NCBI GenBank assembly: GCA_028554645.1
Contig: JAQOOI010000063.1
Location: 124,001 to 188,000 of the forward strand
Direction: 5' to 3'
DNA: 64,000 nucleotides
DNA from: Omphalotus guepiniiformis
Lineage: Eukaryota; Basidiomycota; Agaricomycetes; Agaricales; Omphalotaceae
The notes beneath the pieces were generated by a model. That model saw only the letters and a program-made list of their open reading frames with translations, was not told the origin of the DNA and did not search any database. The position numbers were made by a program, and so were the translations under genes. This document shows positions 44,601-55,816 of the stretch, piece after piece (the first letter of the stretch is position 1; every line of letters begins with the position of its first letter).

Positions 44601-45479
44601 CAAACATTCATCGCGAGTTCTACCCTCCCAAGGACAGTATACCAAGATGAACGAGTTGCAGGATCAGATTGAGGTGAAGATTAAAGCCTTCCGACAGACG
44701 TACTGCGCCGCTCGAGACGCGTTGTGGCAGTTTCGAGGGCCTGGAGAATGGGAGAAGGTCTTGCAGGTCCTGAAGCCTGAGGATATCCGTACGATCACAG
44801 AGCGCGCTCTGCTAGATGACGAGAAGACGCAGTTTCGCAAAGCCCAGGCGCGAGCAGGGATCAGCCAGGCGGCTATTGACAGTATGCTTTCAGGTGTTGA
44901 AAATGTCCCAACGGTGCCTATGCATCCTGTCCTCGCCCGTGGCGAAAGTCGACGAACCCTCTCTTGGATCTGGTATACATCAGGAAACGCAGAAACCGAG
45001 GGTGCAGGCATCCAGGAGATTGAAGCTAGTGAGTAGACCTGTCATCTACAGCCGGAGCTTTTTTGTTCACTTTTGTAGGTTTGAGGATAGAGTGGTGCAA
45101 AGCCCGAGCCCGAGCTTGCCGCTCACAGGAGGAGCTGTTATTGGTGGAGGAGGAGATGCGTCGATCCATTGAGTTCTGTCACTGGAAGTCTCGATGGTGG
45201 TTGCAACAGGTTGGGCAGCGCACGGAGATAGCAGCCTGGTTGAATGAGGGTCTTGTGGCGTACGCAAAGGAGCAGTCGAATGCAGAGCTTGAGCGTGCTG
45301 TCCTATGGAACTCTCGCTGGCAACATATTCGTGACCGGGCTAAAAGGATCTCGAGTTCTCTGCAGTCTCCGAAGACTGATCTGGATGCCTGCGACGGGCT
45401 ACCCCCGCTAGAGATTGAATTGGATTTGCATTTCGAGGATGAGATGGAGATTGAGGACGAGGAAATTGATGATTGTTGA
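41611..45479 (+). CDS. KDZ transposase with CxC2 cysteine cluster
   Basis: Catalyses transposition of the inner element. Exons 41611-41928, 41977-42192, 42252-42677, 42728-42921, 42971-43133, 43190-43338, 43395-43786, 43837-44022, 44072-44201, 44259-45028 and 45079-45479 join without frame break to 1,114 aa. The CxC2-like cluster CGFCRVAGGKYRCIDC and CKGCIMNHHKDQPLHRI precedes FCGCAG and FYRTLEQMINGSG. KDZ core: QWRHLKTGKRAGRGHDPSG, CPHPG, first catalytic Asp in SEDANFKQKAR, GWGCFVE, DLQKGER, second Asp in YDIACQW, and Glu in GEGVERNWSWLN. The C-terminal third is helical and Arg/Glu-rich. Start: ATG at 41611 chosen; an in-frame ATG at 41533 is also open. All introns have GT..AG ends. The enzyme looks intact. 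Confidence 0.93.
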
Positions 45480-45791
45480 GAACTTTTTGTAACCAAGCCG
45501 CCTCTTTTTTGTATTGACTGAATGAATCAAGCATTTTTTTTGTTTTTTTTGGGTGCAGACTTGATTGAGTGGTAAACCAGTAACCTTCCGCTGAATTGAT
45601 AAATACGAATCACAACAATAATCTAATTGCATTCTTTGGTTATGTAAGCCAGATTTACATCGTGCGCCGGCTATCTCCGCGGCAAATGTGCATTTAAGTA
45701 CGACCCGAGTTCAATTTCCTTGCTGCATTGATACTCCTACGTCGTACTCACTGCTTTCATCTTTCTACTTCGCACTCACTCAATCCTTTTC

Positions 45792-46574
45792 ATGGAGATC
45801 GTTCCTGGACTCAGTTTCACTCCTGACCAAGTCGCAATTCTCCGCGCCCACTTCACCAGACACTCTGGCACTGGCATCCAAAGTAAGTGCTTTTTATTGT
45901 TGTCGTGGATGTTTTGTACGTACTCAACGCTTGCGCTCAGCTACACCAGAGAGCACCCATGGCGTGGATACCGTATTGAGCCCTCCGACTGATCCCTCCG
46001 TCGTCGCGAGTCCCACTGAATGCGAGAGACTGAATGCGTCTTCTCTCAGTAAGTCACCCTCTTGATACCACTTCTTAACTAACACACTCGTAACTTTAGC
46101 TTTGAGCGCCGCCATGGCCTCTGCTCCTCGTCCTTCAGCTGCGATTCCTCAGGCCCCCGAAGTTCATCATGGTAGTGGTTCCACAGACGAACAGGTTACC
46201 TTGGAAGGCACGCGCTGCCCCTGCTGTCGGTTCTTGATCACCACCAAGTTACGCACCACCATTGTACTTCCTCCCCCGGAATATCGTTGGTACGTTGTGT
46301 GGGTAGGGAAGCGGATCGGATGGATCCAGGGTCGGTGAGTTGCACAAACCCACCTGGTTATGTCATGAACGGCAGCACTTACATCAAATGCAGAGATTCA
46401 GCTCAGGACCTTGTTAGTGGTGTACCTGGCAATCAACATCGCTACTACGAAACTCAGGCAGACGCAAAAAATTTATTTTGGATCAAGTATAATACCGGCG
46501 AGGCGCAGGTAGTTGGTCCAGCTAATGTTGTCTATCCTCGCGTTGAAGCGGCGAAAGGCTGGTTGTACCCGTAG
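45792..46574 (+). CDS. RNase H1 N-terminal (viroplasmin-like) domain protein, KDZ cargo
   Basis: Exons 45792-45882, 45941-46048, 46100-46334 and 46394-46574 give 204 aa. N-terminus: MEIVPGLSFTPDQVAILRAH, then a Thr/Ser/Pro linker and a CPCC motif (GTRCPCCRF). The C-terminal 85 residues match the pattern of the RNase H1 N-terminal hybrid-binding domain (also called viroplasmin): YRWYVVWVGKRIGWIQGR, DLVSGVPGNQHRYYETQADA, then KNLFWIKYNTGEAQVVG. In that family the order is YxVxxGxxxGxxxxW, a VxGxPGxxxxxF turn and a TxxEAxxxW helix. The domain binds RNA/DNA hybrids or dsRNA in RNase H1; no RNase H catalytic domain follows. Known: domain role. Inferred: assignment by pattern and cargo status. Confidence 0.72.
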
Positions 46575-48150
46575 GATAGGTGAAAGTTTGTCGCGTAAAC
46601 ATCTCAGAAGCTATGTACGAGTGTGGTATACGTATGAACAACGGCTTTCTTGTGTCACGTCTATCTCGTGCCTGCTTTGGGACCAGTATAGTAAGGCTCA
46701 ACTTTTGAACGAACGCGACTCTTGCATCCAGGTGAGATAATCGGTTCTTGTATCTATGCTGAAGCGGCGACTAGTACACAATTTAGGGTCAAATTCAGGA
46801 GTATGAACCTTCATACTTAATGAATGCAACTCTTGGGTTCGGTTCTTCTCAACTTGAGGTGCGTTCGCTGATCATCGTTGTTACTTCACGTGTTCATTCT
46901 TCTCATTGATCATTGATTTCGCTCAAGAGAGTAATTAGTGACTCGCCGTTTCCACATCTCCTCGCAAGTGTCTATTGTGTTACACAAGTACAGTCACTTC
47001 GCCGTTTCCATATCTCCTTGAAAGCTTCTTCTCGCAAGCTGTTGTGTCCTTCTGGGAATACGTCTTGAGAAGTACGGGTAGCATCTAGTGCGTATGCTGC
47101 TATCTGATCCTCATTCCTGATAACCCAGAACGTGTAGAAAGCAACTTGCAACATGGTGTTCAAACGAAGTCACTGCCGATTCAACGTTCACCGGTCACCA
47201 CAATGCCTTCTGATCTCCTACGAACACTTGCATTCCGAGTCCGCGTCCGCCGTCTGTAGACTCGACCTTGTCATCTGTTGCATTCCGAGTCCACGTCCGC
47301 CATCTGGAGTGTACCGAGGTGTGAGGGTTGAATAGTACTGTTGCTGTAGTGTAGTCTTAATATTACCTGCTCTGCTCAATTGCTAGTGAAATATGCTGTG
47401 TGTCTACCTATGAGAGTGAGTTCAATTGAGTGGAATCAGGCAAAAGGCCAGGCCCCAGGGTTTATAGCCTTCGAAGCTGACAGAACCAAGAGCGCTTACT
47501 TTCCATTTACTTTAAGCGCCCTCTCCGGCCTCCGGCAATATATAGACAATCATGCCGACTATATGTTTTTTTGAGTTCGAGCCTCTCACACGCTCAAATC
47601 TCCTTGCAAAACCATGCAGACTATCACCAAATCATCATATCTTGGATCATACGTAGTTTCAAGTAATTAATGTCAAGAATGAAAAAGTAAGACTGGCCCC
47701 ATAGCAGGTGAGTATTAGATTGGAGTTTTCCTACTACAACGACACACCTCTTCCTGGAGTTGGGCAAGCGGACGCTAGTCTGACCTATTTGATGACCTAA
47801 GGCATATCAGAGACACTCAAATCACACCATTTTAGCAACTCTTTCTTAGTAGAACCCCTCATCAGCACCCTTCGTCTCTCGGTGCCACTGCTATCTAAGA
47901 CAGTCGGGCACAAATTTCACACAACTTTCGTCGCCCAGTCAGCAAACAGTGTTCCATTCTTCCATCGTAATACGATCTCAGCAATATCTGCCCTTTGTGA
48001 GGCAATATCTAAACCAAAACGAGCTCGATGGCCAGCGATGAGGAAAGATAAAGGTGAGCGCTAAGTGTTAAGCGCCTTTGGGCGCGCTCATTTGATGTTC
48101 TATTTCACGTGGTAGGGTTCGTCTTGACCACCAGCCACCCTTCACACATT
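46575..48150. other. Non-coding part of inner transposon with short direct repeats
   Basis: No supported gene. Contains two small direct repeats: a roughly 33-bp pair sharing CGCCGTTTCCA.ATCTCCT (46943-47025) and a pair sharing GCATTCCGAGTCC.CGTCCGCC (about 47230-47300). May hold regulatory sequence or decayed cargo. Confidence 0.5.
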
Positions 48151-48923
48151 ATGCCTCGCCCTCGACTTTATTGGAGCGCCACAGAGAAAAGGAATGCAAA
48201 TCGAATCAAGAGCGCAAAGTACTATCAAAAGTAAGCCTTGATAATGTCTTTGAACACAATATTCACCAATCTACTAGACATAAAGGAGAGATCATTACAA
48301 AACGTCGAGAGAAGTTTGTACGCGGTTCTACCTCTCTTGACCAATTCTTGAACATCTCATAGGTTGGAGAAAGCGAAAGCACAACAAGCTAGGAAAGAGA
48401 AGAGAGCAGCCAGAAAGGGAAGAAAGGAGAAGAAAAAAACTTTCGGTGCTGGGAACGAGTCTAATTCTACGTGCGTGTCTGCAATATATATCGATAATTC
48501 CATTCTGATCTGATGTTCTGCTCATCACTGTACTATAGAGGGCACATCTGTGCGGCGGTCCAACCAAAGAACTGGCTCAAGGAAGTCAAAAACATCGACG
48601 AGGCAGTGAGGGAACTTCTAGGCGGTAAGACAGACCATCGCGCATACCTCGAAAGTCTGTACGAAAAATATGTGGCGGGAAGCAAAGGAATCATAGAAGA
48701 AGGCTTAGACGTCTTAGGCGACTTTGTCACAGCTCTCGAGACTTGCGCAAACGGCGTGCTACAGGTCAGCGGGGCTGGGAAGATCTACAACAAAGTCTCC
48801 AATTTCTTATTCCGCCTCCGGCTGATCGTCTCTGATGTATCTGAAATGTATTGTCTGGTATTACTTGGGGAGGAGGAGATTATCACGGAGTATAAGAAAG
48901 GAAAGCTTCCTTTTCAGAAGTAA
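48151..48923 (+). CDS. Basic N-terminus protein, KDZ cargo, unknown function
   Basis: Exons 48151-48230, 48278-48313, 48363-48470 and 48539-48923 give 202 aa. The first 75 residues are strongly basic and helical: MPRPRLYWSATEKRNANRIK, then SAKYYQKHKGEIITKRREKL and KAQQARKEKRAARKGRKEKK. The rest is a leucine-rich helical domain (WLKEVKNIDEAVRELLGGKT, GLDVLGDFVTALETC, FLFRLRLIVSDV). The basic start resembles short DNA-binding tails I associate with uncharacterised agaric proteins beginning R-L-Y; I cannot name a family. Probably a nucleic-acid-binding accessory of the transposon; inference only. Confidence 0.65.
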
Positions 48924-49245
48924 CTCTTTTCCTGTGTTCTTACCTACATGTTTGTTACTCATTCAAATTCAAAAATCAAATACAAAGGTTTTTTGAGGCT
49001 CTTATGTGCGGGCAGGTGCGAGAAGTTTCCTTTGGCAGTGAAGCCAATTCCGAGGAGTTTATGCAGCAAGCATGATCACTTCGCAAACCTCAATAATCTT
49101 CGGATAATGCCGCAATGTTCCTTTCTTGAACGAAAGCTCTTCCTGGCGTCCATCACAGTTCGTTTGGTGCTTGGTGCGTACCACCGAGATGTAGGTGTCG
49201 TTTCCCGTCCTCATCGTGCTTAGTGGTGCTCACATTTCCATGGTA

Positions 49246-50195
49246 GGCCTAGACCATTAATTGATAGGAGGCCACCAACTCTCGGAGTCAAGGATACTCT
49301 CCTGATTCACCAAATCGCCGACAATTTCTCTGGAAGGCAGAAGGGATTTCTGAAAAGCCGACTTAACGCGTATGTGGGACACCGCGATAATCCAAACGAC
49401 CCTCGGGATGTTAGGTTCTGGCGTTTCATTGACAGGCTTATCACACACTGGCTTCAAAACTGGCCTCCACAGCACTGGAATTTTTGGTCGTGGCCCAGAC
49501 GTCGCGTTTATAAGAGGCGCCTGGTAAAGGTCAGCTGCATTCTTTGTCGATTTTATGTTGCTTATGCTGTTGTACAGCAAATGATCAAATATTTCGAATG
49601 GAAAACATGGAGTACCAAGGGCCTCAAAAAATACAAACGATCGATATGCCCACAGACTCCTCCACCAACTCCTATAGGCAGCCTTCCCCCTTCCCCGATG
49701 CCTGCTTTCCTTGCAAGTCCTTGGTGCCGTATCCCTGGTCAGCGTACCCAAAGTACTTCCGCTTTTTTGCGTGCGTTGGATGCAATGCAAGCGAAGATGG
49801 AGGCAGAAGCAATGGCAAAGTCGGAGGCAAAAGCGATGGAAGAGATGGAGGAGGGAGCGGACTCAGACACCTCCCAATCCAGCCTGGTGGGCCATGGCGA
49901 AGTAATCGAATCCCCCACACTTTTGCGGGCTTTGGACACCGCGACGAACGAGTCACCCACTTTACGTTACATGAAGAGGGAGTTTGACTCTCCTATGTTG
50001 CCATCCACTCCGCCATCGCTGTGTTCCAAAACTTTTCACCCCTTGTTCTCTCCATTGTTGGTTTCTGTCGGTGATCCTGAGCTTCTGAGTACTCCAACCC
50101 CTAAAATGTGTCGTCGTCGGTACGTTTCTCCATGTCATGTTCACTTCACTTCTATTTTACTAATCCTATTCTCGTAGCACCACCGATTCCGACTA
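49246..50195 (+). CDS. Unknown protein, KDZ cargo (5' end uncertain)
   Basis: A long frame is open from about 49224 to 50120, then GTACGT at 50120 and CTCGTAG before 50178 give a short last exon ending TTDSD at 50195. An acceptor TGGTAG at 49245 suggests an upstream exon that I could not place. Protein features: Trp/Arg-rich start (DVRFWRFIDRLITHWLQNWP, PQHWNFWSWPRRR), a moderately hydrophobic stretch CILCRFYVAYAVVQ, a Pro-rich part, then an Ala/Glu/Met coiled-coil-like run (AMQAKMEAEAMAKSEAKAME) and Ser/Pro repeats (ESPTLLRALD, ESPTLRYMKR, DSPMLPSTPP). Function unknown. Confidence 0.5.
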
Positions 50196-50492
50196 ATTAA
50201 AAATGCTGCACTTGCAGCTCTTGAATTTTTGCTCGTAGCACCGCCGATGCTGTTTCGCTATCTAGTTCGATATATTAACTTTCGCTACCTATGTAGTTTG
50301 GTATCTCTGTCGTATCATTTGAATGTATCTAAAACTGAAATGCTTCGAGATTTCCCTCTTAATAAAAATGATCAGCGCATTCGAGGCACCTTCATTTGAT
50401 CCAAGCTAATTTCCAACTAAAGACAAATGAATCAAATTATTCATTGCACACGAAGTACAGAAGATCAGATGATACTAAACAAAGTAAGTATC

Positions 50493-51340
50493 TCAGGGAT
50501 CCAAAATCTCCAGCTCCTCGGAGAAACGATCTTCTTCGTCGTCAAGTTGATTCTCTCCGCAACTCCTACAGATGTCAAGCTCCTGTTCCACAACAGGAAC
50601 GGTTCTAAAGGCAACAACACTAGTGTTGCGTTGTGCATCAGTCCAAACACGTTCAGCGTGTTCACGTGAACTCATGACACGCCAGTGCGCAGCGCCTGGC
50701 TCAAGGCCGTGAATCTGACGGTGAACATCATGCCTAGACAGACAGTATGAGCACAGAGCAATGATATTGTAGGGCTAAAAAAACATACCAGGATGTGTAG
50801 ATTCCAGGGGTACGACCATGTAAAACCACAAAAACCACGCAGATTGGTGCAGGCAGCACTACCAAGTGTCGTCCCATGATAGCACGGCGCCAAGCTGCAA
50901 GCGCAGCATACCAGGTATCGAAGGTTCTTACATGCGCATCCTCCTGGCGATCAATCGAAGAGATAACGAGGCGCCTGTCCATGTAAGGTAAGTAGAGATT
51001 ACTTTGAGATTGAAGAATAAAATAAAATAAAATGAAACAAAAAACAAAACGTGGACATACGCATCAGTAAATATGCCTGGACATGTGCCTTTAGTCACAA
51101 CATAGTAGAGTGGTGAAGGACCCAAAGAGGTCGACGACATAGACATGCCCGCTGAGCAAGACTGTTGAGTAATAAACGAAAATAAAGGCCAAATTTCTGC
51201 TTACCGAAGGAGCGTACAAGGTCGTCACTGCTAGGAGGGATTCGGGCTGGATTCATGGGGCTTTCTGAGACCAGTGTCCATCTAATATATACGGAAGGAG
51301 ACAATATAATTGTTGACGGGGATCCAGCTGTCCTGTCCAT
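50493..51340 (-). CDS. Tandem RNase H1-N (viroplasmin-like) domain protein, KDZ cargo
   Basis: Coding-order exons 51205-51340, 51061-51151, 50789-50974 and 50493-50733 join in frame to 217 aa. Two copies of the hybrid-binding pattern are visible: LYYVVTKGTCPGIFTDA with TWYAALAAWRRA after it, and VFVVLHGRTPGIYTSWHDV with IHGLEPGAAHWRVMSSREHA. The second follows the family order YxVxxGxxPGIYxSW, VxGxxGxxxxxF, TxxEAExxW closely (Val/Trp variants), the first is more degenerate. The C-terminal tail is acidic with CRSCGENQ. It is the only minus-strand gene of the inner element and has no RNase H catalytic domain. With the gene at 45792 it makes two hybrid-binding cargo proteins in one transposon. 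Confidence 0.65.
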
Positions 51341-51551
51341 GCCAACTTCTCATGAGAATAGACCAGAGGCAACGAGGCTCGTGAGCGTCAGAATTCGAAT
51401 TCCATATGGATTGGGATTAGTTGGCTAATTGTGAATTGAAGGTCGTATCTGTCCAAGCCCAATTAAAAGTGGGGCATTCACGAAGACCTCACCTAACTGC
51501 CCTTCCACCCGACTACATTTTAATTCATTCGTCTTCCACCCTCTGTTCCAG

Positions 51552-54249
51552 ATGACGCGCCGAAAAGCTGAACCAAAACCTCGGGGTCGTGCTCAATGGC
51601 CGAAAGGTCCGAAGCTGGAGCTCCTTCTGAGCTTAGAGACATTGTATCACAAGGACCCGGGCGCGATGTACAAGAAAGCTACGAATGATTTTATTCAAAA
51701 TTGGGGCTACAACCTTCCGCCTGAAGACCTACCAGATCCTGACACAGACTACGAGATGATCGATATCAATTCATTTTCTGAGGAGGAGCGACCAGCGGAG
51801 GAAAAACGTCGCAGTAAGTTCTACATCGTGTTGCACAAGGTATGTGAGATCACCCCATGCATGACTCTCACCTAACAAGTGTTCCGTGCTAGCGTATTTC
51901 AAACTGGTCTCGTCATCGGTTCAGCGCGAAGAGAACGGACTCGGAGCTGTTGGCCATGGCTATGAGGAATATGGCAGAATTGTCTGCCATTCAGCCACGA
52001 AAGGTTACGCCTATTCACCGATATATGCAGGACTACTATACGACACGCGTGAAGACCGAGTTCGACGACTTCTGGACGCAGGCGAGTAAGGTCTTGCCGG
52101 AGACGGAACGCATTCGAGAGATGAATCGGTTCGTCGCGAAAAAGTGGGAAGAGGAGGCAGAGGATATCAAAAAAGCAGTAACAGAGTCGGTAGAGTCTGA
52201 GTATAAGACAGCGATGGAGTCATACAAGAAAAGGGGAGACTGGAGGGGAGACGCTAGATCTTATAACGAGTAAGCAAGGCGTTGAGAATGTGACAACCTT
52301 TTTTTGACTCACGAGTTCATGTACTAGGGTATGGAAGAAGATAAACGGCATAGCTCCTGTACTTGCTGATGCTGTATCCATGATGACGGGGGCAGGGGTG
52401 GTCATATGTCTGTATGGTCCTCGCGCTGATGGAAAGGTTGCAGTTGAGAGGTACGTGTATCATCACGCATTCACTCTCTGCGTATGTTGATGGCTTATGT
52501 GTGCTTCCAGTGTCAGTTCCATGGTTCCAGGCACGATGATATCCAAGTCCTTACCTGAGTTTGACGCAAAACGCTACCAAACCATGCACCTCATGTGCAA
52601 GCAGTATGCTGAAGCAATTTTTGGTATGTTCGACTTCGTTACGGCGACTGAGAGTTGGCTGAAGCGATTGTCTAGCGCCTGAGGAATGTACATCGAGGAT
52701 TATAGACGACGATGACTTGGAAGAGGAGAGCAACGAGCAGTCTGAAATCGACACCGAGTGCGAGAGTGAAGACATGCGTATGGTTCGTTTCGAAGATGAG
52801 ACGGTTCCGGTACCTGCTGTACCCAATGTACCGGTTGGCGCTAAAACTTCTGCTCCTTTGGAGCCAGTTCCGGTAATTGCTGTACCGGCCCAGCCAGCTG
52901 CCTGCGGCAAATTCCCTAGCGTGCCTGGCGCTAACACGGGCGCTAACACACCTGCTAGTCATCCTATCACTACTGTCACAGGCGTTAAACCTAGACCAAA
53001 ACCCAGACTCAAAACTGCAGCGATACCTGAGGGTCAACCTGCCTCTGATCCCGCACTCATTCCAGCTGTCGATGTCACATCTATCGCTGTACCTAGTAGC
53101 TTGCCTGTCCCTAATTTCACACCGAACTCGAATCCGAACTCTATGGAATTGACGGCCGCCTCTGCGCTATCTGATCTTGCCAACTCCACGCTGGGACCTA
53201 CCCCTGCTACATGCTCAGTTCTCTTCGATGGCACTTCTATGAATTCTGCAACTTCCACCAACTCATCTGTTGCACCCTCAAACCCTTTTAACACCGACTT
53301 CGATTCATTTAATTCGTTCGACCCTCTCAAAATTGACTGGGATGCGATCAATTCCGAACGCAAGCATCTGCTCTCCACGGGAAGCTTTGGTCTTGCCAAT
53401 GGCTATCCAGGACAGCATATGGGGATTGGAGGTGGAGTTCCAGATGCGTTCGGATGTGGTGTTCTTGGCAACACAGTCCTGCCGGAAATGGAGGTGTATC
53501 AAGGAATGGGATTGGCAGGATATGCAGGCCGGGGTACGGAGTTCTTTGGCGCAAACCAGAGTGTATACAGCGCGGGTGAGATGCTGGGTAATCTCACAAA
53601 TACGATCAACGGTATGTCTTTCTTGAATGTTAAAAAGGTTAAAACTCACGTATCTTGATTGTTTGCTATAGATCATACAATTCACAACAGCACGAACACC
53701 AACAACTCTTCCCATTCCGCACCATGTCTTCCTTTGAATGTCACGTCCAGCGCTCCTTCTGAACCCACCAATTCTGTCGTCCGTGAATCAGAACAAAGCT
53801 CGACATCGGAACCCAGTGTGGCCCACGATACTACTGCCTCTGAACCTACCACTCCCCAAACAGCGCATACTGTAACAGGAAAGGAGAATAAACGAAAGAA
53901 ACGACAGCCGAAGAAGAAAGTTCCACCGGCATCGAAACGTTCCTCAGCCTCCGCCTCTGCTTCCGCCTCAGCCTCAGCCTCAACCTCAGCCTCAGCCTCT
54001 GCCTCTGCCTCTGCCTCTGCCTCAGCCTCCGCTTCTGCTTCTGCCTCAGCCTCAGCCTCAGCCTCAGTCTCTGTGTCTTCCAGTGTGTCTACGTCTGCAT
54101 CAGTCTCTGAAGCTACAACAGGGAGTCGGAAGGTGGCAGGAAGGAAGAGAAAACCAACAGAGGAACCCAAGCCCGAGGAACCTCTCGGGAAGCGAAAGCG
54201 ACAAATGCCAACCCATTGGGAGAAGGCTGGCTACGAACGTTCTTGTTGA
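51552..54249 (+). CDS. Large KDZ-associated protein, Ser/Ala-repeat tail
   Basis: Exons 51552-51839, 51893-52269, 52328-52450, 52511-52623, 52676-53611 and 53672-54249 join to 804 aa. N-terminal 350 residues: MTRRKAEPKPRGRAQWP, AEEKRRSKFYIVLHKRISNW, PRKVTPIHRYM, EFDDFWTQASKVLPETERIR, KKWEEEAEDIKKAV and VVICLYGPRADGKVAVESVS with PEFDAKRYQTM. I recognise this order from uncharacterised agaric proteins that travel with KDZ elements; no enzymatic motif is evident. The acidic middle is followed by a Pro/Val-rich region, then a (Ser-Ala) repeat of about 45 residues near 53941-54070 and a basic end (GRKRKPTEEPKPEEPLGKRK). Likely nuclear. Role in transposition is inferred from context only. Confidence 0.8.
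53941..54070 (+). repeat. Hexanucleotide (GCCTCN-type) repeat encoding Ser-Ala run
   Basis: About 20 tandem copies of a 6-bp unit (GCCTCA, GCCTCT, GCTTCC variants) inside the large cargo gene. Codon-level variation among copies suggests an old or slowly changing run; length polymorphism is likely. Confidence 0.85.
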
Positions 54250-54409
54250 TGACGTTAAAGCATCTAGCCAATTGCAGTATCAAATATATGTTTTCTTGAT
54301 GTATCATTGGCGAAATAGTAATTTTTATTCACAGCCCCCTTATAGTTCACTTTGACTGGTGCACATTGAAAATTCGTCTTCCACTTTCAATGAAAGTTTG
54401 GACGTCCAA

Positions 54410-54890
54410 GCTCATTATAATTGTCTTTCCGTTGCAAATAATTACATCTTCTCCAATTCTTTTTGTGTGACTCAGAACACCCAATTATAATGCTCCTCAC
54501 GCCCACTCCATTTGTGATTCTTTGTATCATCAACAGTGTCCGTCGCATTATATCCGTCGCATTATAATTCACCTTCCTTCCATGCCAGTTCTCATCCATG
54601 CCTACTCTACTTCGCAAGCTACACCACATTATAATGCATCCTCCCTCCACTTCATTTTTCTTTCCCGCTTTTCCGTCTTATTCATAACCCCTTCATACTG
54701 TGAAGCCTCATTATAATTACCTCCCAGTGTTTCCATCAGTGCATGCACACGGGAAGAGCCCGCATTATAATTCATACAAGGGCACATACAAGGGGGAATG
54801 CCTTGCATTATAATTCATCACGGGGCATACACATAGAGAGAGGATTATAATTGGGACACCAAGGAAAGCTTGCCTTCATTATATTTCGGG
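54410..54890. repeat. Right subterminal ATTATAAT array of inner transposon
   Basis: About nine copies of CATTATAATN or close variants (near 54413, 54483, 54560, 54627, 54710, 54763, 54805, 54844 and 54878), mirror of the left array. Spacing is irregular, 40-80 bp. Confidence 0.78.
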
Positions 54891-54899
54891 TACATCCAC

Positions 54900-55627
54900 T
54901 GATGAGCTCGGAGCTTGACACTTGTTTCACGGTAATCACCTAGTAACCCAGTAAGTTGACTATGAGAGAGGTACATGTGCGGAGTATGTGCGCTAGCTTT
55001 CTCAGCTCGCATCTGCACCTCCTGAAATCGTCTGGTATGTACAAGACCTTGACAGGAAGTGCAAGTTGGAGCATTGCGAGTAGAATCATAGCCGGATCCA
55101 GAACAGTCCTGGGACCGAAGGATGAGCATATTCTCATCTTTCATGAAAGCTGCAGGTTCCCATGGAAAGTTCTTGAGGTCATGTATCGCAATCGGATAAG
55201 AGCTATACACTGAGCCCTTCCACTGGACCACTACACCAGAACATAAATTGACTGGATTTATGGCATCCGATAACTGGAACTGAGATATAAAAGATGCAAG
55301 GGAGGATGTGCTTGATGACCGACTTAGAGATGGAGAAGACATTCCGGAAGATGGGGCCGGACTGCTGAATGCACTGTCTGGGGAAATCCAAACGCGGCCG
55401 AGGTTCTCGGTTCCCTCTCTACATCTGTGAGATCTACGATGTATAAAATAAGGTGAGGGATGACCTTGAGGTAAGGATATATTCTTATCGCAGGCTTCGC
55501 ACTGAACCTGAGGCTTGTTGGTGTCCTCGTTTAGATGAGGGATGATGGTCCGTCTATCTGGAGTCAATATTGGTCCTGGTATACGTGCCGGTTTTTTGAG
55601 TGGTGTTTGGGGTGTTGTGGATTCCAT
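54900..55627 (-). CDS. Outer-element transposase-like protein, N-terminal exon
   Basis: Starts at ATG 55627 (MESTTPQTPLKKPARIPG), 242 codons, and is open on the same strand and in phase with the exon at 40989-41007 if an intron starts GTGGAT at 54899 and ends TTACAG at 41008. Features: a possible zinc site CEACDKNISLPQG with HRRSHRC, a Ser-rich linker, then GSGYDSTRNAPTCTSCQGLV and RETSVKLRAHQ. The inner KDZ element lies in this gap. Without the insert the intron would be only about 20-30 nt, shorter than usual, so the KDZ may instead have hit an exon. Either way transcription of the outer gene must now cross 13.9 kb. Confidence 0.72.
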
Positions 55628-55816
55628 TGAAGCTGGCACAACAGGATCGATGAAGGAGATGAGCAGATATTATCATATTTCATATACACCAAACTACAGC
55701 GAGGTCAGACAATGCGACGCGTTGACTGTTTATGCACTAGCTTCAGTGCTGAGCGGGTGCTGAGCACTAGATGATAAGCGAAAATCGGAGTGGCAATCAT
55801 CAGCACGTCGCTCAGT

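Larger units (their letters stand above)
41013..54890. mobile_element. Inner KDZ transposon with cargo, about 13.9 kb
   Basis: A KDZ (Kyakuja-Dileera-Zisupton) DNA transposon nested in the outer element. Ends: imperfect inverted repeat of about 28 bp containing GCAAGCTTTCCTTG at both sides (41030-41043 and 54858-54871), followed inward by arrays of ATTATAAT. Contents on the plus strand: KDZ transposase (41611-45479), an RNase H1-N-domain gene (45792-46574), a basic protein (48151-48923), an unknown protein (about 49246-50195), and a large KDZ-associated protein (51552-54249). On the minus strand: a second RNase H1-N-domain gene (50493-51340). I could not find a clean target duplication, so the ends are accurate to about 5 bp. 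Confidence 0.88.

Noticed and set aside
53682..54170. Minus-strand (Glu-Ala) repeat protein
   Set aside because: Antisense translation of the Ser-Ala hexanucleotide repeat in the large cargo gene.
41611..54249. Expected TET/JBP dioxygenase gene in the KDZ element
   Set aside because: KDZ elements in agarics are known to carry TET/JBP genes, so I looked for HxD..H and related motifs in the cargo; none of the supported genes shows them.
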